Source: Pedobacter sp. HDW13 (GTDB taxonomy: Bacteria; Bacteroidota; Bacteroidia; Sphingobacteriales; Sphingobacteriaceae). Taken from it: a stretch of DNA of 64,000 nucleotides. The DNA is taken from contig NZ_CP049868.1 in NCBI RefSeq assembly GCF_011303555.1, positions 930,001-994,000 of the forward strand, given 5' to 3'. Position numbers and translations under genes: made by a program. A model generated the notes under the pieces. It was not told where the DNA came from and ran no database searches. It worked only from the letters and a program-made list of their open reading frames with translations. Positions 7,821 through 17,303 of the stretch are shown one piece after another (the stretch's first letter is position 1; every line of letters begins with the position of its first letter).

Positions 7821-10600
7821 TGAAGAAACTTTACACATCACTATTATTCTTCTTTGTTTGTTTCACTGCGCTGGCGCAAATCAAGAACGTGGTTACCGGA
7901 AAAATGGTCGACCCGCAAAATAAGCCCTTAGAGCTTGTTAATATCAAAATTGTAGAAACCAACCAATACGCCATTACTGATAAGAATGGTATGTTCAGGG
8001 TTAACGGATCGGAAACGAATAACATTTTAACCCTCGAATTTTCGTACATCGGTTACCAGAAGTTAAGCCAAACAGTAACCGTTAAGGCCGGAGAAACCAA
8101 TATGGGCAGTATTACCCTTAAGGTTTTAGATTTAAGTCTGGAGAATATCGAGATCAACGCCAAACGAAATTACTCGGGTTCTACCAACTCATCACTGATT
8201 ATTACCAGAGATTTGATTGAACAAACTCCGGCATTGAGTGTAAACGATTTGTTGAATCAGATTCCGAATAGAAAAATCCAGCCACCCTCTTTACAAAACG
8301 TACAAAACATCAATTTAAGGGCATCTTACGCCCCTACAACTGATGGAAAAGGAGATTACGAACTTAATAATGCTTTTGGTATTGCCATTATTATGGATGG
8401 AAATACAATCAGTAATAATGCGAACATGCAGAGTTTCAACCCAGGAAGAAGTGGAGGAGTGGGCCAATCATTCGTAAAAAGTGGAGCCTACGGCATAAGA
8501 GGAACCGGCGACGATAAAACAGGATATACTGGCGATTACACTTTTGGTGGAACAGATTTACGCCAAATACCTGCTGATAATATTGAAAGTATTGAAGTTA
8601 TTGCAGGTATTGCTCCTGCCAAATATGGCGATTTAACTGATGGTGCTATCATTATTGAGCGCCAGGCAGGTAAGTCTCCCGCTTACGTACGTATGCAATT
8701 AAGAGATAATGCTACATCTTATGGTTTTTCAAAAGGCTTTGAAATCAGTCCTAAATATGGAGCTGTAAATGTTGGTATAAACTATGTTAACTCTTTCGAA
8801 GATAACCGCGATAAATTAAAAGCCTACCGCAGAATCAACACTAATGCCATGTGGACTAATTTATTTGGAAAAACTAAACAACTAAAGAACACGCTCAGTG
8901 TAGATTATGGAAGAAACCTTGATGGGATTAAATTTGATCCTGATGATGAAAAAAGTACAGCTTCTAAATTCGATAGCTGGAATTTTAGTGTTGCAAACAG
9001 AAGCAATTATAGAGTTAACTCTGGATTCTTAAAAAATATTGGATTAAACTTAAGGTATTCTGAAGGTCATCAGATAAGCTATAAAGAAGAATTAGTGAAT
9101 GATCCTTATGTCTTATATACCACTGCTACAACAACGGGCATTCATGAAGGAACATACGATACTGGGGTTTATACAGCAAAATCTTTAATTGATGGCCGAC
9201 CAATAACAGCATCGGCAAATCTTGATTTCACAGGTGGTTTTGCTACTGGGAATCTTGTACACAATCTTTCTTTCGGAACAAGTTTTAGTTACAGTGCAAA
9301 CAAAGGCCTCGGGCAAACTATAGACCCAAATGAGCCAAGAAGTGGGTCGAAGGTTGCAAGCACTTCATTAGGAACAAAGAGCTCTGAACGCTTTTACGAC
9401 TTCAGCTTAGCTGTTGCCCAAAAAGATATTGGCTTTTATATTGAAGATCTTTTCACCGCAACCATACTAGGTAAACCATTAAATGTAAGAGCAGGTATTC
9501 GGTCTGATTTACAAAACGGATATGGATCTTTTTCGCCAAGAACCAATATTAATTATGAGTTAAGTAAAACTTTTAGAATAGGTCTTGCCTATGGTTTATC
9601 ATACAAATCACCAGCTTTGGCACAGCGTTACCCAGGCCCCACTTTCTTCGAGATCCCATTATTAAATGCTTACAATGGTAAAGTTAATGAGAGTACATAT
9701 TTGGTGTACGTAGAAAGATATGATCCTACCAATGTCAACTTAAAACCATCAAAAAGTGAAAGCATTGAGTTATCAGCCCAAATCAAAATACAAAAATTCA
9801 ATCTATCCATATCAGCTTATAGTAAGAAATCCAGAAATGGAATTTCAACAGTTCAAACTTTACAAGCTATAGAATTGCCAACATATACAGCTACTATTAA
9901 TCCAGGTTCAAAACCAACGGTTGTACAAAATGGCTCTAAGCTATATGCCATCAACTACTCTACTTTTAAAAATGACCTTTCATCAGACAATCAAGGTTTT
10001 GAAGTGATTCTAAATACACCTGAAATTAAAGAAATCAAAACAGCGTTTAATTTAAGTGGTGGCCTATTCAGGACATTTTATGGTTCGAATTCATATACCT
10101 TAAGTAATCAAATGCCTAATGTTATTCCCACAGATCCAAATTATGCATATATAGGTGTTTATGAGCCTTTAAACAAAAAATCATATTTTAGTAATGCAAG
10201 AGTTACAAGTGTAACCCACATCCCTAAGTTAAGCCTGGTTGTATCATTCGTTGCAGAATTCGATCTTCTAGACAAAAAAATAAATACAGCAAGCTCAAGA
10301 ATTCCTGTTGGTTACTATAATAGGTTTAACCAATATACTGCCATTACCAGTTTCGATAAAACAAATACTTCTTATGGCCATCTTTACATTTCACCAGAAG
10401 AACAATCAGAGAACGATCTTCCACGTGTAATTTCCAATTACCACTTAAGTATTGCCAAAGAGATAAAAAAGCGTTTCAAATTTGCATTTAATGTTTACAA
10501 CGTTTTTAATCACCGTCCATACTACATTACATCAACTGGCGCTTATAAATATCCAAATAGCAGCCCAACGTTTGGAGCAGAATTATCTATTAAACTTTAA
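7820..10600 (+). CDS. TonB-dependent outer-membrane receptor with carboxypeptidase-like domain
   Basis: A 926-residue outer-membrane receptor. Residues 1-19 form a signal peptide (ending TALAQ). About 20-110 is a carboxypeptidase-regulatory-like beta sandwich (VTGKMVDPQNKPLELVNIKI). A plug domain follows (about 115-290, with IPADNIESIEVIAGIAPAKYGD and GAIIIE), then a long beta-barrel. It should import a large or scarce ligand using TonB energy. The start is TTG: no in-frame ATG lies upstream before a stop, and starting at the next ATG would lose the signal peptide. It heads an operon in which the next gene begins 4 bp after its stop. No SusD partner is present, so glycan import is less likely than metal, siderophore or cofactor import. 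Confidence 0.9.
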   Translation: MKKLYTSLLFFFVCFTALAQIKNVVTGKMVDPQNKPLELVNIKIVETNQYAITDKNGMFRVNGSETNNILTLEFSYIGYQKLSQTVTVKAGETNMGSITLKVLDLSLENIEINAKRNYSGSTNSSLIITRDLIEQTPALSVNDLLNQIPNRKIQPPSLQNVQNINLRASYAPTTDGKGDYELNNAFGIAIIMDGNTISNNANMQSFNPGRSGGVGQSFVKSGAYGIRGTGDDKTGYTGDYTFGGTDLRQIPADNIESIEVIAGIAPAKYGDLTDGAIIIERQAGKSPAYVRMQLRDNATSYGFSKGFEISPKYGAVNVGINYVNSFEDNRDKLKAYRRINTNAMWTNLFGKTKQLKNTLSVDYGRNLDGIKFDPDDEKSTASKFDSWNFSVANRSNYRVNSGFLKNIGLNLRYSEGHQISYKEELVNDPYVLYTTATTTGIHEGTYDTGVYTAKSLIDGRPITASANLDFTGGFATGNLVHNLSFGTSFSYSANKGLGQTIDPNEPRSGSKVASTSLGTKSSERFYDFSLAVAQKDIGFYIEDLFTATILGKPLNVRAGIRSDLQNGYGSFSPRTNINYELSKTFRIGLAYGLSYKSPALAQRYPGPTFFEIPLLNAYNGKVNESTYLVYVERYDPTNVNLKPSKSESIELSAQIKIQKFNLSISAYSKKSRNGISTVQTLQAIELPTYTATINPGSKPTVVQNGSKLYAINYSTFKNDLSSDNQGFEVILNTPEIKEIKTAFNLSGGLFRTFYGSNSYTLSNQMPNVIPTDPNYAYIGVYEPLNKKSYFSNARVTSVTHIPKLSLVVSFVAEFDLLDKKINTASSRIPVGYYNRFNQYTAITSFDKTNTSYGHLYISPEEQSENDLPRVISNYHLSIAKEIKKRFKFAFNVYNVFNHRPYYITSTGAYKYPNSSPTFGAELSIKL

Positions 10601-10603
10601 AAG

Positions 10604-11935
10604 ATGAGAAAATTATTATTCATATTGTTTTTGGCTACAGCAGCTTTAACTGCTTGTAAAAAATATCAGGGAAATGTTACAGGAATCCACCCGGTAAAAT
10701 ACCAGGTGATTGCTTCATATGCCTCAGAAGATTTAGGAAAGTTATTGCCAAAAGCTAAAATTGAGGTTACATTTAAGAGTGCTAAAAATGGCTTGATTCA
10801 AAAATACATCACTAAAAGTGATGGCATCGTTTCGCTTGATTCCATTTCCCCCGGTGTTTATGACATATCAGCTTCTATTAAAATCCCATCAACAGATTAC
10901 ACCGCTTTAACTGGAGAAAAAGTAGATAAGGAAGTGGTTTTTAATGCCTCAGAGAAATCGAAAACCATTACAGTAGAAGATAATCAACAAATTGAGCTAA
11001 AACTGATTTCAGGCTCTACCGGACCATGGGTAATTAAGCAGATTTATTATGCGGGTTCTAATACTACAACTGGCGCGTCATTCCGCGATCAGTTTATAGA
11101 AATATATAACAATACAGATTCAGTTTTATATGCAGATAGTTTATATATAGCTGAAGCCTTAGGCGTCCAAAATTTCACTTCAACTAATATATATAGACAA
11201 AACAATAGTCAGTATGACTGGAGTAAATCACAAGGCATGCCAACAGGTATAGATGCGAATAATGGCTACATATATACCAGAGCATTATTAATGATTCCAG
11301 GCACAGGAAAACAATACCCTATTAAACCGGGTGAAAGTATCGTGCTGGCTCAAACCGCAATAAATCACAAGGCTCCGTTTACTGGTTCTGACGGAAAAAC
11401 AGTTACCGTAAGAGACCCTTCTTTAACTATAGATTTAAGCGGAGCAGATTTCGAAGCCTATTATGCTCCCTTTTTGGCTAAACCATTAGCATCGGACATT
11501 GATAACCCAAGTGTTCCAAACGTTGATGTATTATCATATAGTGGAACAGATCTCATTTTCGACAATCCAGGCCGGATGGGTTACGTAATTTTTAAAAATA
11601 CAGGTATTATAGACATTAAAAAATTACCTCAGTACCCTTATCCCACAATTGCACCGCCAACATCAAATACTGATAAATATTACCAAATTCCAATTGATTT
11701 GATAATTGATGGAGTGGAAGTACAGCCGAGTAGTGCTGCCTCACGTGTTCCAAAAAAATTAGGCGCTACATTGGATGCGCTATACACCTATGCGCCCAAT
11801 GGCGCATACTCTTCGCAATCAGTAATTAGAAAAACAGAAAGTATTGTGAATGGAAGAAGGATTTTGAAAGATACCAACAACTCTGCTGAGGATTTTGACT
11901 TCTTACCACTCGCAGCTCCGAGGGCTTTTAAATAA
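10604..11935 (+). CDS. DUF4876-like lipoprotein
   Basis: A 443-residue secreted lipoprotein: signal peptide ending LTAC with Cys18 as lipidation site. After it comes an Ig/carboxypeptidase-like beta domain (about 30-135) and a longer domain with WVIKQIYYAGS, FRDQFIEIYNNTD and VLYADSLYIAEALG, a pattern I associate with the Bacteroidota DUF4876 family. The FIEIYNNTD stretch also recalls lamin-tail-type beta domains. The function is unknown. Its place directly after a TonB receptor (4-bp gap) suggests a surface lipoprotein that captures or hands over the receptor ligand, by analogy with SusD or HmuY-type partners. That role is inference; the family name is from memory. Confidence 0.8.
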   Translation: MRKLLFILFLATAALTACKKYQGNVTGIHPVKYQVIASYASEDLGKLLPKAKIEVTFKSAKNGLIQKYITKSDGIVSLDSISPGVYDISASIKIPSTDYTALTGEKVDKEVVFNASEKSKTITVEDNQQIELKLISGSTGPWVIKQIYYAGSNTTTGASFRDQFIEIYNNTDSVLYADSLYIAEALGVQNFTSTNIYRQNNSQYDWSKSQGMPTGIDANNGYIYTRALLMIPGTGKQYPIKPGESIVLAQTAINHKAPFTGSDGKTVTVRDPSLTIDLSGADFEAYYAPFLAKPLASDIDNPSVPNVDVLSYSGTDLIFDNPGRMGYVIFKNTGIIDIKKLPQYPYPTIAPPTSNTDKYYQIPIDLIIDGVEVQPSSAASRVPKKLGATLDALYTYAPNGAYSSQSVIRKTESIVNGRRILKDTNNSAEDFDFLPLAAPRAFK

Positions 11936-11969
11936 CGTTGACACCATAGAAATACCGAATAAAACAAAA

Positions 11970-13526
11970 ATGAAGAATACGATTCTATATATGCTTTTAG
12001 TTTTTAGTTCTGTACTTACGGCGTATGGCCAGAAGGATGACACACAAACTAGTAGCGTAAAAAACAAATTATTCTCTGCTGATTCAACGCTCTTCGCAGC
12101 ATATGATTTTGCAAAATCAAGTCCTTTCTACATCAAGAAATTAATGCCGGCAACTTATAACAACTTAAGCATCGGTCACAATTTCGAAAAAGGACATTTA
12201 ATGAGAGCACAAAATGCAACAAAAATTAATAACACCTTTTTAAGCACAGAAGGAATTTCACAGTTAAAATCAATTAGTATATGGGGGCAATTTTCATATA
12301 GCAGAACAGTTGAAGATAGTGTGGCATTTGCTCATCAAACACTAAATAATCTGGCAAATCCATACTATTATGGTTCAGTTAAAAATGTCAGTTATCAAAG
12401 AACGATTTACAACCTAAAAACTTTAGCAAGTAAGAATATTCTAAGCGACAACTTACCTATTGGATTAGGTGCCAATTATAGAATTGGCGATCACTATTCT
12501 ACTAACGATCCAAGAGGTGAAATAAATGATTATCAATTGAATTTAGTTAGTACACTTGGATATAATATCACCAAAAAATTAACAATTGGTACGGCTTATC
12601 GAATTGGATATGGTACCGAAAAAACTAATGTTGCTTATAAAAACAACAGTCTCAATCAAGGAAGGGTAAGTCCTGAATTCACTAATTATCTCATAAACGG
12701 ATATGGAGAACCGGAAGAATCCAATACCAATAGAACGATTCAAAGCAATCAGACCAGAAGTGGTATAGATGCATACTTAACCTATGATTCAGAGAATATC
12801 GGTGATTTTAACTTTAGCTACCAAACCTCGAAAGAAAAGCAAAAATTTGATTACAGATCCAATAGCGGAATAACTAAATTCATAGATTTCAACTTAGTTA
12901 GTGAGAACTACCATCTTTTTTGGTTAAAACATTTGGCTTTAAATTCTCTAAGCGCGGATTTTAATTATCAAACTAATAAGGGGGATAACTACCTTAATAA
13001 CTACCTGGCTAACAGCTACCTTTTTAGCAACAACATTATCTCTATAAAAGGTCGCTATACGCTAAAGAAAAATCAGTACACCCACAATTTCGGTTTAGGC
13101 CTAAGTAAATATGAAGAACGTAAACAAGATGGTGTTGCTGGTAACGATATCAGGTTTAACCAACTCAACTATTCATTAAGCTACGGCATAAACCACCAGA
13201 ATAAAAACAACCACAACTGGGGAATTAGTGTAACCGGATTGTATAATCAATATCTTGACTCTGACTTTAATGTACTTTTGGCGAATGAAGGTGTATTCAC
13301 CAGAAATGTAATTTATTACGATTACGCCTACAATACAAGCTCAAAGTTTGGGGCTAACCTTACAGGAGATTATAGCATACCCATGTTTAAGCAAATCCAG
13401 GCTGGAATTAAGGTTGGACTTAACTATTGGAGAAGAGATGACCTAAAGGATTTTGGGAGAGTATTAACAAGTGCGCCCGGCAAAGACCGTTTTTCTTCCA
13501 ATATCAGCTTAAATCTTTATTTTTGA
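11970..13526 (+). CDS. Outer-membrane beta-barrel protein (DUF6850-like)
   Basis: A 518-residue protein starting MKNTILYMLLVFSSVLTAYG, a signal peptide; an upstream in-frame start overlapping the previous gene would add 25 residues and hide the signal. The mature part is rich in alternating aromatic beta-strands (WGQFSYSRTVEDSV, LTIGTAYRIGYGTEK, FNFSYQTSKEKQ) and ends SNISLNLYF, with a terminal Phe as in outer-membrane barrels. I recall a DUF6850 barrel family beside DUF4876 lipoproteins, and this protein fits that place. There is no TonB plug domain. It sits 34 bp after the lipoprotein gene and 4 bp before the peroxidase gene, so it is part of the same operon. Its role is unknown. Confidence 0.75.
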   Translation: MKNTILYMLLVFSSVLTAYGQKDDTQTSSVKNKLFSADSTLFAAYDFAKSSPFYIKKLMPATYNNLSIGHNFEKGHLMRAQNATKINNTFLSTEGISQLKSISIWGQFSYSRTVEDSVAFAHQTLNNLANPYYYGSVKNVSYQRTIYNLKTLASKNILSDNLPIGLGANYRIGDHYSTNDPRGEINDYQLNLVSTLGYNITKKLTIGTAYRIGYGTEKTNVAYKNNSLNQGRVSPEFTNYLINGYGEPEESNTNRTIQSNQTRSGIDAYLTYDSENIGDFNFSYQTSKEKQKFDYRSNSGITKFIDFNLVSENYHLFWLKHLALNSLSADFNYQTNKGDNYLNNYLANSYLFSNNIISIKGRYTLKKNQYTHNFGLGLSKYEERKQDGVAGNDIRFNQLNYSLSYGINHQNKNNHNWGISVTGLYNQYLDSDFNVLLANEGVFTRNVIYYDYAYNTSSKFGANLTGDYSIPMFKQIQAGIKVGLNYWRRDDLKDFGRVLTSAPGKDRFSSNISLNLYF

Positions 13527-13530
13527 TCCC

Positions 13531-14670
13531 ATGAATAGAGTTTTTGCTGCGCTTACCATCGTTCTCACCGGATTAATCTTATTTTCTTTTCAATCGGCTA
13601 ATTTTAATGACGATGATGAACTGAGTATTGATAGCCTGCGCAAAGTATATTCAAAACCAACCAGCCAGTGGCCAAAACCTACAGTTGATCAGGGTGCTAT
13701 TTTTCAGGAGCTGGACGAACTCCCTACCTCTCCTGTCGATTTAAAAAACGACTCGGTTAAAAGTGTGGTAGAGCTGGGTAAAATTTTATTTTTCGATCCA
13801 CGTTTATCAGGTTCCAACCAGATTTCTTGCTCGAGCTGCCATGCGCCAGATTTACACTGGACAGATGGTCGCCAGGTATCAATTGGTCACGATCATTTAA
13901 GCAATATCCGCAATGCACCTTCTTTAGAGAATGTTTGGTTTTACAAACGCTTGTTCTGGGATGGCCGGGCCAACAGCCTCGAAGAGCAAGCCGGTAGTCC
14001 AGTGGCGGCACATAATGAGATGCACCAGGACATGAAAGCTTTACCCAAAAAACTAAGCAAGATTAAGGGATACCAACCTTACTTTACCGCTGCATTTGGC
14101 TCGAAAGAAATTACGAATAAACGCATTTTTGAAAGCCTAGCTACCTTTCAGCGCAGCATAGTAAGCAGAAGAACTCCTTTTGATCGTTTTCTGTCTAAGG
14201 ATAAAAAAGCCTTAACCGATCAGCAATTGGTGGGTTTACACTTGTTCCGCACCAAGGCGCGCTGTATTAATTGCCACAACGGGCCATTCTTTACCGATAA
14301 CGAATTCCACAATGATGGTTTAACTTATTATGGCCGTAAATATGAAGATTTGGGCTTGTATAACGTTACGAAAAAAGCCGAAGATGTAGGTAAATTTAAA
14401 ACACCTGGTTTAAGGAATGTAATGAAAACCGCGCCATGGTTCCACAATGGTTTGTTTCCGGATATGGACGGAGTAATGAATATGTATAATGTAGGTATGC
14501 CAAACCAGCGCGTTAAACCCGAACAGGTTAATGATCCTTTATTACCAAAGAACGATAAGTTATTAAAAGGTTTAAAGTTAAGTATTGCCGAAAAAGATGC
14601 TGTAGTAGCCTTTTTAGAAGCCTTATCGTCGCCAACAGTATTGGTGAGGGTTGAAAATTTACCGCAGTAA
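13531..14670 (+). CDS. Di-heme cytochrome-c peroxidase/MauG family
   Basis: A 379-residue periplasmic protein with an N-terminal signal/anchor (about 4-22) and two CxxCH heme-attachment motifs, CSSCH at 100-104 and CINCH at 245-249, the layout of bacterial di-heme peroxidases. Other family signs are LGKILFFDPRLSGSNQISCSSCH, LFWDGRANSLEEQ and FKTPGLRNV. Members reduce hydrogen peroxide with electrons from cytochromes, or (MauG-like) oxidise a protein or other substrate. It is the last gene of the TonB/DUF4876/barrel operon, 4 bp after the barrel gene. That link suggests it chemically alters the imported ligand, for instance through metal redox or cofactor oxidation; this is inference. Confidence 0.9.
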   Translation: MNRVFAALTIVLTGLILFSFQSANFNDDDELSIDSLRKVYSKPTSQWPKPTVDQGAIFQELDELPTSPVDLKNDSVKSVVELGKILFFDPRLSGSNQISCSSCHAPDLHWTDGRQVSIGHDHLSNIRNAPSLENVWFYKRLFWDGRANSLEEQAGSPVAAHNEMHQDMKALPKKLSKIKGYQPYFTAAFGSKEITNKRIFESLATFQRSIVSRRTPFDRFLSKDKKALTDQQLVGLHLFRTKARCINCHNGPFFTDNEFHNDGLTYYGRKYEDLGLYNVTKKAEDVGKFKTPGLRNVMKTAPWFHNGLFPDMDGVMNMYNVGMPNQRVKPEQVNDPLLPKNDKLLKGLKLSIAEKDAVVAFLEALSSPTVLVRVENLPQ

Positions 14671-14829
14671 GGTAGTTTCGAGTTGACAGTTTGGAGTCAG
14701 TTAAGTGGTTGAAAAAGACAGCCAATGTAAAGGACTGGTATTCAGTTGGCAATTGGCAGTTCTCAGTTAACCAATTCAAACAGTTAACCGATTAACCTTT
14801 GAAATTTCGTCCCCTGCTGATCCAATAAA

Positions 14830-15648
14830 CTACATTTTATTCGATTTCAGTGCTTCGCCAAAAAATATAGAGGCATGTTCATCAAACGCTGCAGGATCGC
14901 CACTGGTATAAAAATGCCTTTCGCCTTGTCTACCTAGTTTTTCTTCGATTTCAGGGTGTCTTTTTAAATAATCTACCAAACTGGCAGCCACAATATCGCC
15001 CTGCGCCAAAACGTTCATATGAGCCGGAAGTACCGTTTTTAGTTTAGGCATTAATAAAGGATAGTGTGTACAGGCCAGCAGCACACAATCGATACCGGCC
15101 GATTGGCTAAGCAATTGATTACAATATTCCTGAATAAAAAAATCGGCCCCAGACTGCAGGTGTTCGTTGTTTTCGATGAGCGGCACCCACATTGGGCAGC
15201 TTTGCTGGTATACTTGTATATCGGGGAAAAATTTATTGATCTCTAGCAGATACGATTGCGAATTAACGGTTCCCCTGGTGCCCATTACACCTACCTGCTT
15301 GGTTGTTGTATACTGGTCGATTACCTCGGCTGTAGGCCTGATTACGCCTAGCACCCTCCTATCAGGATATTTGGCAGGCAAATCGCGTTGTTGAATGGTT
15401 CTAAGCGCTTTAGCTGAAGCCGTATTGCAGGCCAGGATTACCAAACGGCAACCTTTTGCAAAAAGCCACTCTACACACTCTAAAGTATATTTATAAATGG
15501 TATCAAAAGCATGGTCGCCATAGGGTGAACGGGCATTATCGCCTAAATAGATGTAGTTGTAATCGGGTAACTGATCGGCAATTGAACGGAATACCGTTAA
15601 ACCTCCGTAACCTGAATCGAAAATACCTATTGGGGCGTTACCTTGCAT
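14830..15648 (-). CDS. murI: Glutamate racemase
   Basis: Cytoplasmic enzyme making D-glutamate for peptidoglycan. The 272-residue protein shows the family signatures: DSGYGGLTVF at 11-20 (Asp11, Ser12), the first catalytic cysteine Cys74 in ILACNTAS and the second Cys193 in LLACTHYPLL. Length is typical. It lies downstream of the bamA-skp-skp genes on the same strand, but a spacer and a terminator (15951-15983) separate it, so it probably has its own promoter. Confidence 0.96.
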   Translation of the reverse strand: MQGNAPIGIFDSGYGGLTVFRSIADQLPDYNYIYLGDNARSPYGDHAFDTIYKYTLECVEWLFAKGCRLVILACNTASAKALRTIQQRDLPAKYPDRRVLGVIRPTAEVIDQYTTTKQVGVMGTRGTVNSQSYLLEINKFFPDIQVYQQSCPMWVPLIENNEHLQSGADFFIQEYCNQLLSQSAGIDCVLLACTHYPLLMPKLKTVLPAHMNVLAQGDIVAASLVDYLKRHPEIEEKLGRQGERHFYTSGDPAAFDEHASIFFGEALKSNKM

Positions 15649-15950
15649 ACTTATTAAGGGTTAATTGTTTAAATCGGTTAATTGTGGTTTTTGTTGTAAA
15701 GGTAGTTTTAATTTGGAAGGGTGGACGTTTAAATGTTGGAAAGTTAAAATGTTGGAACGTTTTAATGTTCAGCTTTCCAGTCCTAAAACCTTCCTCAGTA
15801 ATGTAATAGTAGTTAAGAAAGTCCTTCGCAGGCTCAGGATGATACGCTATTTAGTATGCATCCCCTCAAGAGTATTACCATCAAAATAATGAAGATAGTT
15901 GAGATGCTAGCATGACGGATACAGAAGTTTGGGAAATGAACTAAAACAAA
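15649..15950. other. Gene-free spacer with worn repeats
   Basis: About 300 bp without a credible gene. It holds near-tandem 'aatgttggaa' words (15731-15770) and the phrase 'agtccttcgcaggctcagg' (15819-15837), which resembles interspersed repeats common in such genomes. Overlapping open frames of 74-116 codons on the plus strand cross these repeats and the murI 5' end and are judged spurious. Confidence 0.55.
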
Positions 15951-15983
15951 AAAGCGAAACTAAGTTAAACTTAATTCCGCTTT
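15951..15983 (-). terminator. Terminator after skp/ompH pair
   Basis: Outer stem AAAGCG/CGCTTT encloses a second small palindrome AAGT-taa-ACTT. On the minus strand it is followed by TTTTTTGTTTTAG. It lies 45 bp beyond the stop of the second ompH gene and would end the envelope operon. Confidence 0.75.
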
Positions 15984-16027
15984 ATATTTTTGAACAGGAA
16001 AGGAGACTTTAGACTCCCGACTCTGGA

Positions 16028-16606
16028 CTACTTTTTAGGTGCAGCTGGTTTTGCAGCAGTTGCTGTAATACCTAATTTAGTTTTAACTGCAGCTGTGATA
16101 TCATCACCACCTTCCCAGAAAACTAAGTTATTACCACCTTGTCCGTTTGCGATGTCGAAAACATATGCTAAACCTTTTTCTTTAGCTACAGCTGAAATTG
16201 CAGTTGCAACTTTAGCCTGGATTGGCTGGAATAACTCACCTTGTTTAGTACCGATATCTTGTGAAGCTTTTGTACGTGCATCAGTGATACGTTTCTCTAA
16301 ATCCTGCAATTCCTGACCAGCAACCTGTAATTCTTTACCTACAGCTTCTTTGTTAGCCTCGCTTAAAGTTTTTTCTTTGTCTTGTGCGTTTTTCAATTTT
16401 GTCTGATATTCTTTGATCATTGCATCAATATCAGCTTGCTTTTGTTTACCCAAGGTTTCTAAAGTTGTTTGAGCTGCTTTAGCATCAGGTAAATTTGCAA
16501 ATACCTCTTCAGAATTAATGTGCCCTAATTTTTGTTGAGCATTTGCCATATTCGCTGTAAACAATAAACCTGCTGTTACAAAGAATACGTTAATTAACTT
16601 TCTCAT
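16028..16606 (-). CDS. OmpH/Skp-family periplasmic chaperone (second copy)
   Basis: A 192-residue exported protein with signal peptide ending ANAQ at about residue 24, a KLGHINSEEVFANLP segment that matches the Skp core, then long Lys/Glu/Gln/Ala-rich helices (about 45-115) that would form the coiled-coil arms, and a short beta-type end. Skp holds unfolded outer-membrane proteins for delivery to BamA. It is the last gene of a run bamA, ompH, ompH with gaps of about 65-100 bp. The Ala/Pro/Lys tail (AKPAAPKK) is not found in the first copy. Confidence 0.88.
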   Translation of the reverse strand: MRKLINVFFVTAGLLFTANMANAQQKLGHINSEEVFANLPDAKAAQTTLETLGKQKQADIDAMIKEYQTKLKNAQDKEKTLSEANKEAVGKELQVAGQELQDLEKRITDARTKASQDIGTKQGELFQPIQAKVATAISAVAKEKGLAYVFDIANGQGGNNLVFWEGGDDITAAVKTKLGITATAAKPAAPKK

Positions 16607-16671
16607 CGTTCTATTTTACTTTTTTTATTTTTTCTAATTGTTTGTTCCTTAAAATCAAAGGGGCGAATATA

Positions 16672-17202
16672 CTAATTATTTACAGTCCCCGGTTTGTAAC
16701 CTAATTTTACAATTACATCATTACTTACGTCGTAACTGCTGCTTGCATAAATCATCATGGTTGCTTCACTGCTCTTATCAAAAATGAAATCCAGATACTT
16801 AGATTTTGCAATTTGTTTAATGGCATCTGCAACTTTATCCTGTATAGGCTTAATCAGTTTACTTCTGCTCTGAAAAAGATCTCCATCAGGGCCAAATTTA
16901 GAACGTTGAAATTCTTTAGCCTGTTTTTCTTTTTCAATAATTTCGTTCTCGCGGCGCTTACGCATATCGTCGGTTAATAAAACCTGATCTGCCTGGTAAG
17001 CTTTGTACATCCTGTCAATTTCTGAGAAGTTCTGATCTACCTGTTGTTGCCATTGTTTAGAAGCAACTTCTAACTGGCTTAAAGCGGATTTATATTCTGG
17101 TAAATGTTTTAAAATATACTCCGTGTCTACGTAAGCAAACTTCTGTGCAAAAGCACCGAAAGAAGTGCAAATTAAGAATGCGATAAAAAGATATTTCTTC
17201 AT
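16672..17202 (-). CDS. OmpH/Skp-family periplasmic chaperone (first copy)
   Basis: A 176-residue exported protein: signal peptide ending GAFAQ (about residue 20), then KFAYVDTEYILKHLPEYKSAL, the Skp core strand, and long charged helices (about 40-110) for the coiled-coil tentacles. The C-terminal part (YLDFIFDKSSEATMMIYA) parallels the neighbouring copy (LAYVFDIANGQGGNNLVFW), so the two are tandem paralogues that have diverged. It lies about 100 bp downstream of bamA, as expected for a chaperone feeding the Bam machine. Confidence 0.88.
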   Translation of the reverse strand: MKKYLFIAFLICTSFGAFAQKFAYVDTEYILKHLPEYKSALSQLEVASKQWQQQVDQNFSEIDRMYKAYQADQVLLTDDMRKRRENEIIEKEKQAKEFQRSKFGPDGDLFQSRSKLIKPIQDKVADAIKQIAKSKYLDFIFDKSSEATMMIYASSSYDVSNDVIVKLGYKPGTVNN

Positions 17203-17303
17203 TTGTGTGTGTGTTTAATGATATCGTTAATAACCTAAGCTTTGTTTAAACTCAACTTGCAATGATTTATTGCATAATTAGTTAATTTTTTACTCTTTAT
17301 CAA

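Noticed and set aside
15456..15889. Overlapping plus-strand frames across the murI 5' end and spacer
   Set aside because: Antisense to murI and built of low-complexity words; no family likeness.
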